A DNA stretch of 64,000 bases from Novosphingobium aquimarinum (lineage in GTDB: Bacteria; Pseudomonadota; Alphaproteobacteria; Sphingomonadales; Sphingomonadaceae): contig NZ_WRPO01000012.1 in the NCBI RefSeq assembly GCF_009746585.1, positions 1 through 64,000 of the forward strand, given 5' to 3'. This document shows positions 1 to 8,992 of this stretch, in pieces. Both the position numbers and the translations under genes were made by a program. Below the pieces are notes generated by a model. That model ran no database searches. It saw nothing but the letters and a program-made list of their open reading frames with translations, and was not told the DNA's origin. Every line of letters starts with the position of its first letter. Positions within the stretch are counted from its first letter, which is position 1.

Positions 1-885
1 CGGTGTAAATCCCTCATCCCCCTCGCCGCCATCGCGAAAGGGAAAAAGTGGACGACTTTTACGCCGCCCGCAGCAGCACTTCGCCGCCGCTACCGTGGTC
101 TAATTTTGCACCGCCGTTCTCAGATTGGGCTGCGCCAAGCGGTCGGTTCGGCCGGCACGGTGGGCACGATGCTTCTGGCCGGGTGGCTGGCCGACATGTA
201 CGGCTGGCGCGCACCTTCGTGGATGTTCCTATTTCCACTGACCACGCTGTTCATCGCGCTGATCGCGTTCAATAAACCGATCGTGATCGAACATCATCCG
301 CAATCGGCGGAGCGGTTTTCGCTCCTTCAGCTCTGGCCGATTTTTCTGTTCGTCATGCTGATGACCGCCGCGCATACGATGCCATCGTTTCAGGTGCCGT
401 TCCTGCTTCGAGAAAACGGTATTGAAAGCGCCGTATTGATTTCCCGCGTTCCCGCGCTGTCGGCTTTCATATCGGTTCTGTCGGCGATGGCTTTTGGCTG
501 GATCTACGGCGTGTTGGGGCGAGGGACGCTGGTTCTTTCGGCCAGCGCGATGGCGATCGGTTTCGTGGGGATCGCTCTTTCCAACACCTATGAAATGATC
601 CTGGTCTGGACCTTGATCGAGGGGGTTGGCGCGGGCCTCACTTCGCCTTTCTTCCTGACGCGACTGCTGGATCGCGTAAACGCCCGCCAGCGCAACACCG
701 CAGTCGGGTTCAAAATGACCTGCATGTTCATGGGCCACTTCATCAATCCGCTGATCGTAGCTCCGCTGCGACATGCCTTTGGCATCCACGGGGCCTTCGT
801 AGCGGTTGGCGGCTTCATGGTGGTTGCCTCGGCCTTGTACCTCGTGCGTGTGATCGTCACGCGCAACAAGGAGACGATCCTCTGA
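1..885 (+). CDS. MFS transporter, C-terminal part (5' cut by window edge)
   Basis: The frame is open from base 1 to a TGA at 883-885, so the start lies outside the window. From about base 160 onward the product is a run of hydrophobic helices joined by short basic loops, including a GWLAD loop and a WTLIEGVGAGLTSPFF helix, as expected for the C-terminal half of a major facilitator superfamily permease. The first ~100 bases encode an Arg-rich stretch that is less MFS-like, so an indel near the edge cannot be excluded. It converges on the catabolic operon to its right, from which a bidirectional terminator separates it. The substrate cannot be read from the sequence; uptake of the compound degraded next door is an inference. 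Confidence 0.8.
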   Translation, partial: RCKSLIPLAAIAKGKKWTTFTPPAAALRRRYRGLILHRRSQIGLRQAVGSAGTVGTMLLAGWLADMYGWRAPSWMFLFPLTTLFIALIAFNKPIVIEHHPQSAERFSLLQLWPIFLFVMLMTAAHTMPSFQVPFLLRENGIESAVLISRVPALSAFISVLSAMAFGWIYGVLGRGTLVLSASAMAIGFVGIALSNTYEMILVWTLIEGVGAGLTSPFFLTRLLDRVNARQRNTAVGFKMTCMFMGHFINPLIVAPLRHAFGIHGAFVAVGGFMVVASALYLVRVIVTRNKETIL

Positions 886-914
886 CTGGGTGACCAGCAA
901 GGAGGCGAAAAAAA

Positions 915-944
915 TGCGGTCGGTCCCGATCAGGACCGGCCGCA
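915..944. terminator. Bidirectional intrinsic terminator between convergent genes
   Basis: A 12-bp stem (915-926 with 933-944, one G-U pair) closes a 6-base loop. It is preceded by an A-run (908-914) and followed by a T-rich stretch (946-953), so it can end transcription from both the MFS gene and the leftward operon. Confidence 0.85.
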
Positions 945-969
945 ATTCCTTTTGATCTGTATGTGAGGC

Positions 970-2025
970 TCAGGCGCGCGTATCGATCTGCGCCAATGCC
1001 AGTTCGGCCATGGAGTCGAGTTGAGCGACGGCCTTCGCCGCGTCGGGAGAGCTGGCGTTGCCCCGCAACATCCGGCCCTTGATGCCGTGGATGATCGCGG
1101 CAAACCTGAACAGGCTGAACGCCAGATAGAAGTCGAGCCCGTCTATCCCTTCGCGCCCCGTCCTGCGACAATACGCGGCAATATAGTCCTTCTCGCTGGG
1201 GATGCCTTCCGCTTCCAGATCGATGCCGAGCAGCCCCGTCGAGAAGCCTGGCGGCATACGATAGACCATCAGGTGATAGGCGAAGTCCGCCAAGGGGTGC
1301 CCCAGCGTCGACAGTTCCCAATCCAGCACGGCGACGACGCGCGGTTCCGAAGGGTGGAACAACAAGTTATCGCAGCGAAAATCACCGTGAACGATAGAGG
1401 TATCGTCGCCGGGTGGGATATTGGCGGGCAGCCATTCGATCAGGGCATCCAGAGCCGGCACCCGCCCCGCCTCTTCGTCGCCAAGGTACTGACGCGACCA
1501 GCGGCCGATCTGGCGCTCGAAGTAATTGCCGGCCCTGCCGTAATCGCCCAGGCCGACCGTATCGGGATCGATGGTGTGAAGCCGCGCGATCGTGGCATTC
1601 ATCGCGTCGAAATAGGCTGCTCGCTCCTCGCGCGGCACTTCCGGGAACGCGGTGTTCCAGAAGTTTCGGCCCTTCACATGATCCATGATGTAAAAGGCGG
1701 TGCCGATGACATCGGCGTCTTCGCAAAGACCGCGCGGCTGCGGCACCGGGAAGCCCGACGGATGCAGCGCGCTGATCACCCGGAACTCGCGTTCGATCGC
1801 GTGGGCCCCTTTCAACAAGGGCCCCGGCGGCTTGCGACGCAGGACATAGTCGCGCTCTTCACCCAGCAGGAGGTATGTCGGGTTCGACTGTCCGCCGCTG
1901 AATTGTTGCACGCCGCGCAGACCGGCGAACCCGTCGACATTCTCGCGCATCCAGCTTTCGAGGCGGGCCTGGTCGAACGCGAACCCTTCGCGGATCGCCG
2001 CCGCCCCACGATCCTGCTCATCCAT
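970..2025 (-). CDS. APH-fold phosphotransferase (ACAD10/LvaA-like acyl-CoA kinase candidate)
   Basis: Aminoglycoside-phosphotransferase/choline-kinase fold protein of about 351 residues. It shows the Brenner catalytic motif VHGDFRCDNLLF and the following metal-binding VLDWELSTLGHPLADF. The ATG at 2025 overlaps the upstream SDR stop by 8 bases, so the two are translationally coupled. The family includes the kinase part of eukaryotic ACAD10/11 and bacterial LvaA, which phosphorylate 4-hydroxyacyl-CoA so that a dehydrogenase partner can complete the rearrangement. Lying in one operon with an acyl-CoA dehydrogenase and an SDR, it may act on a hydroxyacyl-CoA here; this is inferred from context. 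Antibiotic resistance is unlikely. Confidence 0.85.
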   Translation of the reverse strand: MDEQDRGAAAIREGFAFDQARLESWMRENVDGFAGLRGVQQFSGGQSNPTYLLLGEERDYVLRRKPPGPLLKGAHAIEREFRVISALHPSGFPVPQPRGLCEDADVIGTAFYIMDHVKGRNFWNTAFPEVPREERAAYFDAMNATIARLHTIDPDTVGLGDYGRAGNYFERQIGRWSRQYLGDEEAGRVPALDALIEWLPANIPPGDDTSIVHGDFRCDNLLFHPSEPRVVAVLDWELSTLGHPLADFAYHLMVYRMPPGFSTGLLGIDLEAEGIPSEKDYIAAYCRRTGREGIDGLDFYLAFSLFRFAAIIHGIKGRMLRGNASSPDAAKAVAQLDSMAELALAQIDTRA

Positions 2026-2947
2026 CGACCGGGCACCTCTCCTTGTTGGCGGCCTGAAACACCTTCGCCTCATAGATCGACTGTTCCAGCCCGGTCTCGG
2101 GGACGGTTTCGCCATCACGGTCGGACATCGTATCGAACTGCTCCAGCAACCGTTCCGCCGCGTCTTCGCCCGACCCGACGAAAACGCCCTTTGTCAGCGT
2201 GATGTAGGCCCGCTCGAAACTGCCCGCCCCCGCACACATGACGATTCCATCGGGCGCCCCCCGCGAACAGAGCGCCAGTACGCCCGGCGCGACGCTGGCA
2301 GGCGACAGCGCCTGGAACGTCGCTTCGTCCATGATGTCTTCCGTCATGCGAGTAGCCGCCGATGGGGCGAGGCAATTGATGCGAATGCCGTATTTTGCAC
2401 CCTCGAGCCGGAGCGTATTCATCAGGCCGACCAGGCCAAGTTTAGCCGCGCCGTACTGGGACTGGCCAAAGTTGCCGTAGAGGCCCGAGGACGAAGTCGT
2501 CAGCACGATACGGCCATGGTTCTGCTCCCGCATCGTGTCCCACACCGCCTTGGTGCAGTTGGTCGACCCCATTAAATGCACTTCCAGCACCGCACGAAAA
2601 TCGTCGAGATCGAGCTTGGCAAATGTGCGGTCGCGCAGGATGCCCGCATTGTTGACGAGGATATCAACCCGCCCCCACGCGTCCTTCGCCTCGGCGACCA
2701 TCTCGCTGACCTGATCGAAATCGGTCACGTTCGCGCCGTTGGCCATCGCCGTTCCGCCAGCGGCTTCGATCTCCGCCACGACCGCATCGGCCATGTCGTT
2801 GCCGGCGCCGCGCCCGTCGCGCCCACCGCCAAGGTCGTTGACGACGACCTTGGCGCCGCGCCGCGCGAGCAAAAGCGCATATTCACGCCCCAGACCGCCC
2901 CCCGCGCCGGTGACGATGGCAACCTGTCCTGTCAGATCGATCTTCAT
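2018..2947 (-). CDS. SDR family oxidoreductase (17beta-HSD4/MFE-2 type)
   Basis: Short-chain dehydrogenase/reductase of 309 residues. The N-terminal Rossmann motif is TGAGGGLGREYA (14-25), followed by the VVNDLGGG segment typical of the hydroxyacyl-CoA dehydrogenase branch of peroxisomal multifunctional enzymes. NNAG and the Tyr-x-x-x-Lys pair (QYGAAK) are intact. A C-terminal extension of about 60 residues follows the Rossmann core. It probably oxidises a 3-hydroxyacyl-CoA or a ring alcohol with NAD(P). Middle gene of a three-gene leftward operon: 13 bases after the acyl-CoA dehydrogenase and overlapping the kinase gene. Confidence 0.88.
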   Translation of the reverse strand: MKIDLTGQVAIVTGAGGGLGREYALLLARRGAKVVVNDLGGGRDGRGAGNDMADAVVAEIEAAGGTAMANGANVTDFDQVSEMVAEAKDAWGRVDILVNNAGILRDRTFAKLDLDDFRAVLEVHLMGSTNCTKAVWDTMREQNHGRIVLTTSSSGLYGNFGQSQYGAAKLGLVGLMNTLRLEGAKYGIRINCLAPSAATRMTEDIMDEATFQALSPASVAPGVLALCSRGAPDGIVMCAGAGSFERAYITLTKGVFVGSGEDAAERLLEQFDTMSDRDGETVPETGLEQSIYEAKVFQAANKERCPVDG

Positions 2948-2960
2948 TGTGTTCCATATC

Positions 2961-4736
2961 CTAAAGGTAGTCGTCGGTAATCTGGCTCAGCAATCGGCTG
3001 CCCGCCTCGATCGAGCCCAGCCATGCGCCGATCTTGGGTAATTCCCGTTCGAAAAAGTAGCGGCAGGCCCAAGGCTTCGCTGCTCGAAGGCGGTCCTCGG
3101 CGGCGGCATCGGTGCACAGCAATGCGCGGTCCAACCATTGCCACGCGACGATCACATGTCCGAACGCACGCAGAAAGGCGGTGGCGTTTTCGTTAGCGGC
3201 AGCGGCTTCGCACTCCCGCAACCGAGCCGCCACGGCCGCAATGCGATCCCATGCTTCGGCAAGCTGTGCTCCCTGCACTGCCAGCGTCGTATGCTCCGAG
3301 CCGACGACGGTATCGGCGATCAGCCCACCCAAACGCTCGAAGGCCCCGACTTTGTCCTTGCGGATCTTGCGCCCGACCAGATCCTGCGCCTGAATCCCGG
3401 TCGTGCCTTCATGGATCGGGTTCAGACGGTTGTCGCGCCACAGCTGCTCGACATCGAAGTCGCGGGTATAGCCGTAGCCACCGTGAATCTGGATCGCGAT
3501 ATCGTTCGCCGCCAATCCCCATTCCGATGGCCATGTCTTGGCGGCCGGGGTCAGCAGAGAAAGCAGTGCCTCGTCAGCGGGGTCGTGCTCCGCCGTATCG
3601 ATCAGTCGCGCGCAATACAGCACCAGCGCCAACGCGCCTTCGCCATAGCATTTGGCGGCCAGCAACATATCGCGCACATCCGGATGGCGAATGATTGGCC
3701 CCGATGCCTTGTCGGGTGCGCCAATCGGGCTCCCCTGCAACCGTTCGCGGGCATAGATACTGGCATGGCGATAGCTGCGATACCCCGCTGCCGCCGCGCC
3801 CATGCCAACGTTCAGACGAGCCTCGTTCATCATCTGGAACATTTGCGGCAGGCCCTGCCCCGGCTGACCCACCAGCCAACCGAGCGCACCCTCGCCGCCA
3901 GCAACCGGCGCGCCGCTTTCACCGATGGCGAGCACGCAATTGGTCGTGCCGCGATAGCCCAGCTTGTGGTTCAGGCCCGTCACGACGATGTCGTTGCGTT
4001 CGCCATCGGGCAAAAACTTGGGCACGACGAAGAGAGATATTCCGCGCGTATCCGTACCGATCTGCCCGTCTTCGCCAGGGATCTTGGCGAGCACGAGATG
4101 GACGATGTTTCCGGCCAGATCGTGATCGCCGCCCGAAATCCACATCTTGTTGCCGAACAGGCGATAGCGCGCCCCCAGATCGTCCTCTCCATCGGGCATC
4201 GCGCGGGTCGCCACGTCGGCGAGGTTCGATCCTGCCTGCGGTTCGGACAAGCACATGGTGCCGAACCACTCGCCCGCGATCTGCGGCTTGGCAAACGCTT
4301 CAATTTGCGCAGCGCTGCCGAAAGTGGTGAGCAGCCGCGCATTCGCCACGGTCAGCATCGGATAGGCCGAAACCGAAAGGCTGGCGGCAAGGAACTGCAA
4401 AAACGACCCGCTGGAGAGCAAGGCCGGCATTCCCAAACCGCCCGATTTTTCCGGGAAACCCGCTGAGAATAGGCCTAGCGAGGCATATTCGCGCAAGACC
4501 TCGCGCATTTGCGGAAGCGCGCGCACCTCGCCCGCATCCAGAACCGGCTCGTTCGCATCGCTCAACTTGAACAGCGGCAGGAAAGCATCCCGCGCCAGCT
4601 TGTGCGACAAGTCGAGGATGGCCTCGGCAGCCTCGCGATCGACGTCAGCGCTCGATTGCTCCAGCAACTCGTCCAGACGCAGCCAGTCCCACAGCAGAAA
4701 ATTCAATTCGTCTTTATCGATCAGAATGTCGTTCAT
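2961..4736 (-). CDS. Acyl-CoA dehydrogenase, long form with C-terminal extension
   Basis: FAD-dependent acyl-CoA dehydrogenase of about 591 residues, longer than the ~380 of the classical enzymes and matching the subgroup with an extra C-terminal helical domain. Visible signatures are MCLSEPQAGSNL and GNKMWISGGDH (FAD/substrate loops) and IQIHGGYGYTRDF in the C-terminal half. The start MNDILIDKDEL was chosen because this N-terminus is typical of the subgroup; the frame stays open to 4814. First gene of the operon with SDR and kinase. Predicted role is alpha,beta-dehydrogenation of an acyl-CoA; chain or ring specificity cannot be read. Confidence 0.88.
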   Translation of the reverse strand: MNDILIDKDELNFLLWDWLRLDELLEQSSADVDREAAEAILDLSHKLARDAFLPLFKLSDANEPVLDAGEVRALPQMREVLREYASLGLFSAGFPEKSGGLGMPALLSSGSFLQFLAASLSVSAYPMLTVANARLLTTFGSAAQIEAFAKPQIAGEWFGTMCLSEPQAGSNLADVATRAMPDGEDDLGARYRLFGNKMWISGGDHDLAGNIVHLVLAKIPGEDGQIGTDTRGISLFVVPKFLPDGERNDIVVTGLNHKLGYRGTTNCVLAIGESGAPVAGGEGALGWLVGQPGQGLPQMFQMMNEARLNVGMGAAAAGYRSYRHASIYARERLQGSPIGAPDKASGPIIRHPDVRDMLLAAKCYGEGALALVLYCARLIDTAEHDPADEALLSLLTPAAKTWPSEWGLAANDIAIQIHGGYGYTRDFDVEQLWRDNRLNPIHEGTTGIQAQDLVGRKIRKDKVGAFERLGGLIADTVVGSEHTTLAVQGAQLAEAWDRIAAVAARLRECEAAAANENATAFLRAFGHVIVAWQWLDRALLCTDAAAEDRLRAAKPWACRYFFERELPKIGAWLGSIEAGSRLLSQITDDYL

Positions 4737-4900
4737 CGGCGGCAGGATCATCACTTCAACGTTGCGCGGTCCGTCATCGACGCTCGTCGTCCGCAGGTCG
4801 ATTGCCGAAGACACATCGAACCGATACCGATCCGGTATTTGCCTGGTGCGGCCACGATGGCGACGGTCCTCCCCAAACTATCAAAGGTACGAAGCGGGCG

Positions 4901-5818
4901 ATGGCGGTTCACCCCCAGATACAAGCGATGCTGGATAAGCGGGCCGCATTGAAGCTGCCTGGTTTCGCCGAAGGGACCCCGCAAGACGCGCGCGAAACTT
5001 TCCGCGTGACGCAGGCGGCATTGCCGCCGAACCGGGGCGCGCGGGTAAAGGCTATCGAAAACCTGACGATCGACGGCCCGGCCGGACCGATCCCCGTGCG
5101 CCGGTATACGCCGCTGGGTGGCGAACCGGTGGGACAGATCTTCTACTTTCACGGCGGCGGATGGGTTTTCGGCACCCTCGACGGGTTCGACCCTGCCTGT
5201 CGCGAATTGACCGATGCCAGCGGCTGCGAGGTGCTGAGCGTCGATTACCGCCTTTCGCCCGAGCACCGCTTCCCGGCAGCCCACGACGACGGGCGCACCG
5301 CCATCGCGGCACTACGTAATCCAACGGAGCCGTTGATCGTGGCGGGCGACAGCGCGGGGGGGAACATCGCGGCTGGCCTGGCCTTGCGTGCCAAGGCGGA
5401 AGGCACGCCGGAGATTGCTCTGCAATTGCTGATCTATCCCGCTATCGACCCCGGGCTGACCGGACCGTCGCACGAAATGTACGGCAACGGCGACCATCTG
5501 ATTTCCTCTGCCGACATCGAATGGTTCTGGGACCAGTTCGCCACGATCGACGTCCGGGACGATCCGATCGCCGCGCCGGCCCGTGCCGAAGACCTGACAG
5601 CCATGCCGAGGACAATCGTCGTGGTGGCGGGATGCGATCCGCTGCACGATGAAGGTGTCCGCTATGCCGAAAAGCTACAAGCGGCCGGCATCGAGGTCAC
5701 ACTGCGCGATCATCCGGACATGACGCACGGTTTCTTCACGCTCGTCGATGTGCTGGACCGAGCCAAAGAGGAAATCCGCGTCGTCGGTGCTATCATCGCA
5801 GACGAACTGCGACGGTAA
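4901..5818 (+). CDS. Alpha/beta hydrolase, HSL-type esterase
   Basis: Hormone-sensitive-lipase family esterase of 305 residues. It has the oxyanion-hole motif HGGGW (84-88), nucleophile elbow GDSAGG (Ser151), a C-terminal catalytic Asp in GCDPLHDEG and His in DMTHGFF. The ATG at 4901 gives the usual family N-terminus ([16 protein letters not shown]); the frame extends upstream to 4802 without support. It is divergent from the acyl-CoA dehydrogenase operon and is followed 9 bases later by an SDR gene. Such enzymes cleave short or medium acyl esters or lactones; with the P450 and SDRs nearby, hydrolysis of a pathway ester or lactone is a reasonable inference. Confidence 0.88.
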   Translation: MAVHPQIQAMLDKRAALKLPGFAEGTPQDARETFRVTQAALPPNRGARVKAIENLTIDGPAGPIPVRRYTPLGGEPVGQIFYFHGGGWVFGTLDGFDPACRELTDASGCEVLSVDYRLSPEHRFPAAHDDGRTAIAALRNPTEPLIVAGDSAGGNIAAGLALRAKAEGTPEIALQLLIYPAIDPGLTGPSHEMYGNGDHLISSADIEWFWDQFATIDVRDDPIAAPARAEDLTAMPRTIVVVAGCDPLHDEGVRYAEKLQAAGIEVTLRDHPDMTHGFFTLVDVLDRAKEEIRVVGAIIADELRR

Positions 5819-5827
5819 AGCAAAGGG

Positions 5828-6613
5828 GTGGCCACGCTAGATCCCGGTGCGTTGCTTTCGCTCGAAGGCAAGGTTGCGATTGTCACGGGCGCGGCGAGCG
5901 GGATCGGCCACGCCATCGCGAAGCAGTTCGCCGAGGCAGGCGCCAGGCTGGTCCTGGTCGACAAGGATCGCGACGGACTAGCCAACCCTTTGCCGAACAT
6001 GAGCTCAGATTCGGTCCTGCCATTCGAATGCGACGTAGCGGATTGGGGGGCTGCAGATCGCCTGGTCGATCATACCGTCGGCCAGTTCGGCACCGTGGAT
6101 ATTCTGGTCAATGGCGCAGGCCTGTTTCCGTCGTCACCCTTGCCCGACATCACCGAGGCGCATTGGGACACGCTGCTCGATGTGAACCTGAAAGGCGCGA
6201 TGCGCATCGCGCAGGCCGCCGCGCGCATCATGGTCGCGGCGGGATCCGGCGCGATCGTGAATATCGCGTCGATCCAGGGCCTGCGCCCCACGGCGGGCAA
6301 AGCGGCTTATGCCTCGTCGAAGGCGGGGCTGATCGCGCTCACCCAAGTCATGGCGAAGGAGCTGGCTCCGTCGCGCATCCGCGTGAACGCCGTCGCGCCT
6401 GGCCCAATCTGGACCGAAACGATCAAAGCCCGGATGGACGCTCTGGCCAAGGGCGACACCCAGCGAGCCGGTCGCCAGCTCTCTCAAGTTCCGCTTGGCC
6501 GGTTCGGAGAGCCCGACGAGGTGGCACGTGTGGTCCTCTTCCTCGCCAGCGCCGCGGCATCCTTCGTGACCGGCGCGACGTGGAGCGTGGACGGCGGCGC
6601 CTCGCTGGGATGA
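5828..6613 (+). CDS. SDR family NAD(P)-dependent oxidoreductase
   Basis: Classical short-chain dehydrogenase of 261 residues. [10 protein letters not shown] is the nucleotide-binding glycine motif, Asp at the end of beta-2 (VLVDKD) suggests NAD preference, and NGAG, a catalytic Ser, YASSKAG (Tyr/Lys pair) and the C-terminal [11 protein letters not shown] are all present. The GTG start lies 9 bases after the esterase stop with AAAGG just upstream, so the two genes are likely cotranscribed. Role: oxidation of a hydroxyl or reduction of a keto group in the pathway encoded here; the substrate is unknown. Confidence 0.88.
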   Translation: MATLDPGALLSLEGKVAIVTGAASGIGHAIAKQFAEAGARLVLVDKDRDGLANPLPNMSSDSVLPFECDVADWGAADRLVDHTVGQFGTVDILVNGAGLFPSSPLPDITEAHWDTLLDVNLKGAMRIAQAAARIMVAAGSGAIVNIASIQGLRPTAGKAAYASSKAGLIALTQVMAKELAPSRIRVNAVAPGPIWTETIKARMDALAKGDTQRAGRQLSQVPLGRFGEPDEVARVVLFLASAAASFVTGATWSVDGGASLG

Positions 6614-6643
6614 CAGGGCGGAGGAAACTTCGGAGGTATGCAA

Positions 6644-7000
6644 ATGGCCGATATCCAGAGAATTGCCGGTAATCCGCGCATGAGCATGGCGACCGTCCAT
6701 GCAGGAACCTGCTATCTTTCGGGGCAAGTCGCGATCGACAATCGCGGTGGCCCTGCCGAGAGCCAAGTTGCCGAGATCCTCGCGCGGATCGACTCGCTTC
6801 TCGCGCAGTGTGGCAGCGACCGGTCCCGCCTTCTGAGCGTTCAGGTCTTCATCGCCGATCTCGCCGATATGGCGAGCCTGAACGAAGCATGGGATAAATG
6901 GCTTCCATCCGGATGCGCTCCCGCGCGCACGACGATACAGGCGACCCTGGCATCCGACGCCTATCGGCTCGAGATTGCCGTGATCGCGGCGACAAGCTGA
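6644..7000 (+). CDS. RidA/YjgF family protein
   Basis: RidA (YjgF/YER057c/UK114) family protein of 118 residues. It has the expected order of an N-terminal GTCYLSGQVA strand, the helix EILARIDSLLAQCGSD, and the C-terminal PARTTIQATLASDAYRLEIAVIA with the conserved Arg of the family active site. The ATG at 6644 sits 7 bases after GGAGG; an ATG at 6638 is too close to it. RidA proteins hydrolyse reactive enamines or imines, such as those released by PLP enzymes. The aminotransferase gene at 8993 gives a possible partner, an inference from context. Confidence 0.88.
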   Translation: MADIQRIAGNPRMSMATVHAGTCYLSGQVAIDNRGGPAESQVAEILARIDSLLAQCGSDRSRLLSVQVFIADLADMASLNEAWDKWLPSGCAPARTTIQATLASDAYRLEIAVIAATS

Positions 7001-7031
7001 GCGTACTCCAGTTGGCAGGGCCGCCGAGTTC

Positions 7032-7604
7032 TCAGGCGGACAAAACGGCTTCGATCAGGGCGACAAGGCGTGCCCTGTCCGCCACGGGGAACGCCTTACG
7101 CCCCACTTGGCCGACAATCGCCAGAGCCGCCTGAACGTTCAGCGCCGCGTCTTTGCTATCAAGGTCTGCCCGCGCCGATGTCAGGGTCTGTCCCAGCCTT
7201 GAGACGAGGCCATTACGAACCGCTTCGAGACGCTTGCGATCGGAATCGTCCATTTCCGCCACGCTAGCCTGAAGCAAACCGATAACCGCCCCTTCGCGAA
7301 GGGCCGCATCGACAAGCACGTCCGCCATCGCCGATACGGACACGCCATTTTCCAAGAGCCGGTCCGCCAAGGCATCTTCCGCCTGGCTCGCGGCCATGTC
7401 GATCAGTGCGATGATAAGATCGGTCTTGCTTCGGAAGTACCGATAAATGCCGGGGCCCGTTATCCCTGACGCCACAGCGATGGCGTCGATGCTGGCCGCG
7501 CCAAATCCGTGCTTCTGAAACATGTCCGCCGCTGCGCGCAGGATCAGCAACCGCCGATCTTCGGGCGCCATGCGGGTTCGAACCATTCCAGAGCCTTTCG
7601 CCAT
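7032..7604 (-). CDS. TetR family transcriptional regulator
   Basis: TetR/AcrR repressor of 190 residues. The N-terminal helix-turn-helix covers roughly residues 17-63 (ILRAAADMFQKHGFGAASI, then GPGIYRYFRSKTDLI). The C-terminal half is a helical ligand-binding domain of undefined specificity. It is transcribed divergently from the P450 gene with a 68-base gap that carries the near-perfect palindrome at 7640-7659, the expected operator. The arrangement suggests it represses the P450 gene and perhaps itself, and is released by the substrate or a CoA thioester of it. Confidence 0.9.
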   Translation of the reverse strand: MAKGSGMVRTRMAPEDRRLLILRAAADMFQKHGFGAASIDAIAVASGITGPGIYRYFRSKTDLIIALIDMAASQAEDALADRLLENGVSVSAMADVLVDAALREGAVIGLLQASVAEMDDSDRKRLEAVRNGLVSRLGQTLTSARADLDSKDAALNVQAALAIVGQVGRKAFPVADRARLVALIEAVLSA

Positions 7605-7625
7605 CGCTGTTTTCTCTAGTCAGCG

Positions 7626-7635
7626 TTTCGCGAAA
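7626..7635. promoter_or_regulatory. Perfect 10-bp palindrome in tetR-P450 gap
   Basis: TTTCGCGAAA is self-complementary and lies between the tetR start and the main operator. It could be a second regulator site or part of the tetR promoter; nothing else defines it. Confidence 0.35.
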
Positions 7636-7639
7636 AGGC

Positions 7640-7659
7640 TAGTGAATGATCGTTCACTA
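7640..7659. promoter_or_regulatory. TetR-type operator
   Basis: TAGTGAATGATCGTTCACTA is a 20-bp inverted repeat with nine of ten symmetric pairs matching, of the length and TGAA..TTCA form used by TetR repressors. It directly abuts the P450 ribosome site (AAGGAGG from 7659), so a bound repressor would sit just downstream of, or over, the P450 promoter. Confidence 0.7.
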
Positions 7660-7672
7660 AGGAGGACGTCCA

Positions 7673-8935
7673 TTGACCGACAATCGCAAGCTGGCTGACC
7701 CGGATTGTTTCGATCCCGATCGCTTCGCCAACCTGGGCTACCCGCACGAGGTCTGGACCCGTATGCGACGCGACATGCCGGTGGCCTGGTATGACGATGG
7801 TCTGCGCGAACCTTTCTGGGCGATCACTCGCTATTCCGACATCACCGCGATCGGGAAGGACAGCGACAATTTCATCAGCGGTCCCGGCGTTACGATCCTG
7901 CGCAAAGACCAGGTGGACGCGGCGGCCAATCGCAGCGTGCCTCTCATGCTGTCGATGGATCCGCCAGAGCATCACAAGAACCGGATGATATTGCGCGAAC
8001 GCTTCAAACCCAGCGTCATGCGCGCGTTACACGAGCATATCGTCGAGCGTTGCCGAGAGATCGCCGACGAGGTGGCGGCTCGCCGGCTCGCTCTCATCGA
8101 AAAAGGCGGTGAGCCCGAAGTCGATTTCGTCGAGGCGATCGCCATGCGCCTGCCGCTCGACGTGATCCTCGAACTGCTGGGCGTGCCGACGGACGATCGT
8201 GATCAGATGTACGAATGGAGCAACGCCGTCATAGGATCCGAGGATCCCGAATACGGCAATGTGGATGTGCCGCGCGAGGCTGTCGCGGGGGCGCAGCAAG
8301 CGATGTTCGGATATTTCGCCAAGTTCATCGCGCAAAGACGAGTGGCACCGCGCGAAGATCTGGTCAGCCTCCTGGTCGAGGCCCGGATCGATGGTGAGCC
8401 TTTAAGCGACATGCAAATTCTCGGGTTCTGCTTCCTTCTGGCGATCGCAGGCAACGAAACGACGCGCAACGCGACGAGCGGCGCCATGCTGGCCCTGATC
8501 GAACATCCCGAGCAGCGGGCTCAGCTCACGGCCGATCGATCAATCCTGCCCACGGCGGTCGAAGAACTGCTGCGCTGGGTCACGCCCATCGTCTACATGG
8601 CCCGCACCGCCACGCGCGATATCGAGATAGCGGATCAGACGGTTCACAAGGGCGAGAAGGTCGTCATGTTCTATCCTTCTGCCAATCGTGACGAGGCGGT
8701 CTTCGAAGCCCCGTTCTCGCTCGATTTCGAGCGAAAGCCGAACCGTCACTTGACGTTCGGTTTCGGTCGACACAGCTGCCTCGGCAACGATCTCGCCCGG
8801 ATCGAGCTGCGCGCGGTTCTCGACGAAATCCTCACGCGCTTTCCGAAGTTGGGGCTGGCCGGAGACGTGAGCCGCCTTCGCTCCAACTTCGTCGGCGGAA
8901 TCAAGGCGATGCCCGTCCGCCTGGACGGAGCTTGA
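7673..8935 (+). CDS. Cytochrome P450
   Basis: Soluble bacterial class I P450 of 420 residues. Landmarks: I-helix oxygen-binding motif AGNETTRN (259-266), the ExxR motif EELLR (297-301), and the heme-ligand loop FGFGRHSCLG (362-371, proximal Cys369). The start is TTG at 7673 with GGAGG 7 bases upstream. No ferredoxin or ferredoxin reductase gene is adjacent, so electrons must come from partners elsewhere. It probably hydroxylates a hydrophobic terpenoid, steroid or alkyl substrate as an early step of the pathway; the CYP family is not assignable by eye. Under predicted TetR control. Confidence 0.93.
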   Translation: MTDNRKLADPDCFDPDRFANLGYPHEVWTRMRRDMPVAWYDDGLREPFWAITRYSDITAIGKDSDNFISGPGVTILRKDQVDAAANRSVPLMLSMDPPEHHKNRMILRERFKPSVMRALHEHIVERCREIADEVAARRLALIEKGGEPEVDFVEAIAMRLPLDVILELLGVPTDDRDQMYEWSNAVIGSEDPEYGNVDVPREAVAGAQQAMFGYFAKFIAQRRVAPREDLVSLLVEARIDGEPLSDMQILGFCFLLAIAGNETTRNATSGAMLALIEHPEQRAQLTADRSILPTAVEELLRWVTPIVYMARTATRDIEIADQTVHKGEKVVMFYPSANRDEAVFEAPFSLDFERKPNRHLTFGFGRHSCLGNDLARIELRAVLDEILTRFPKLGLAGDVSRLRSNFVGGIKAMPVRLDGA

Positions 8936-8992
8936 TGGTACGCCGCGTAATCCCAGGGCCTGTCAGCGCGATCGACGTTGGCTCCTTCGCCG

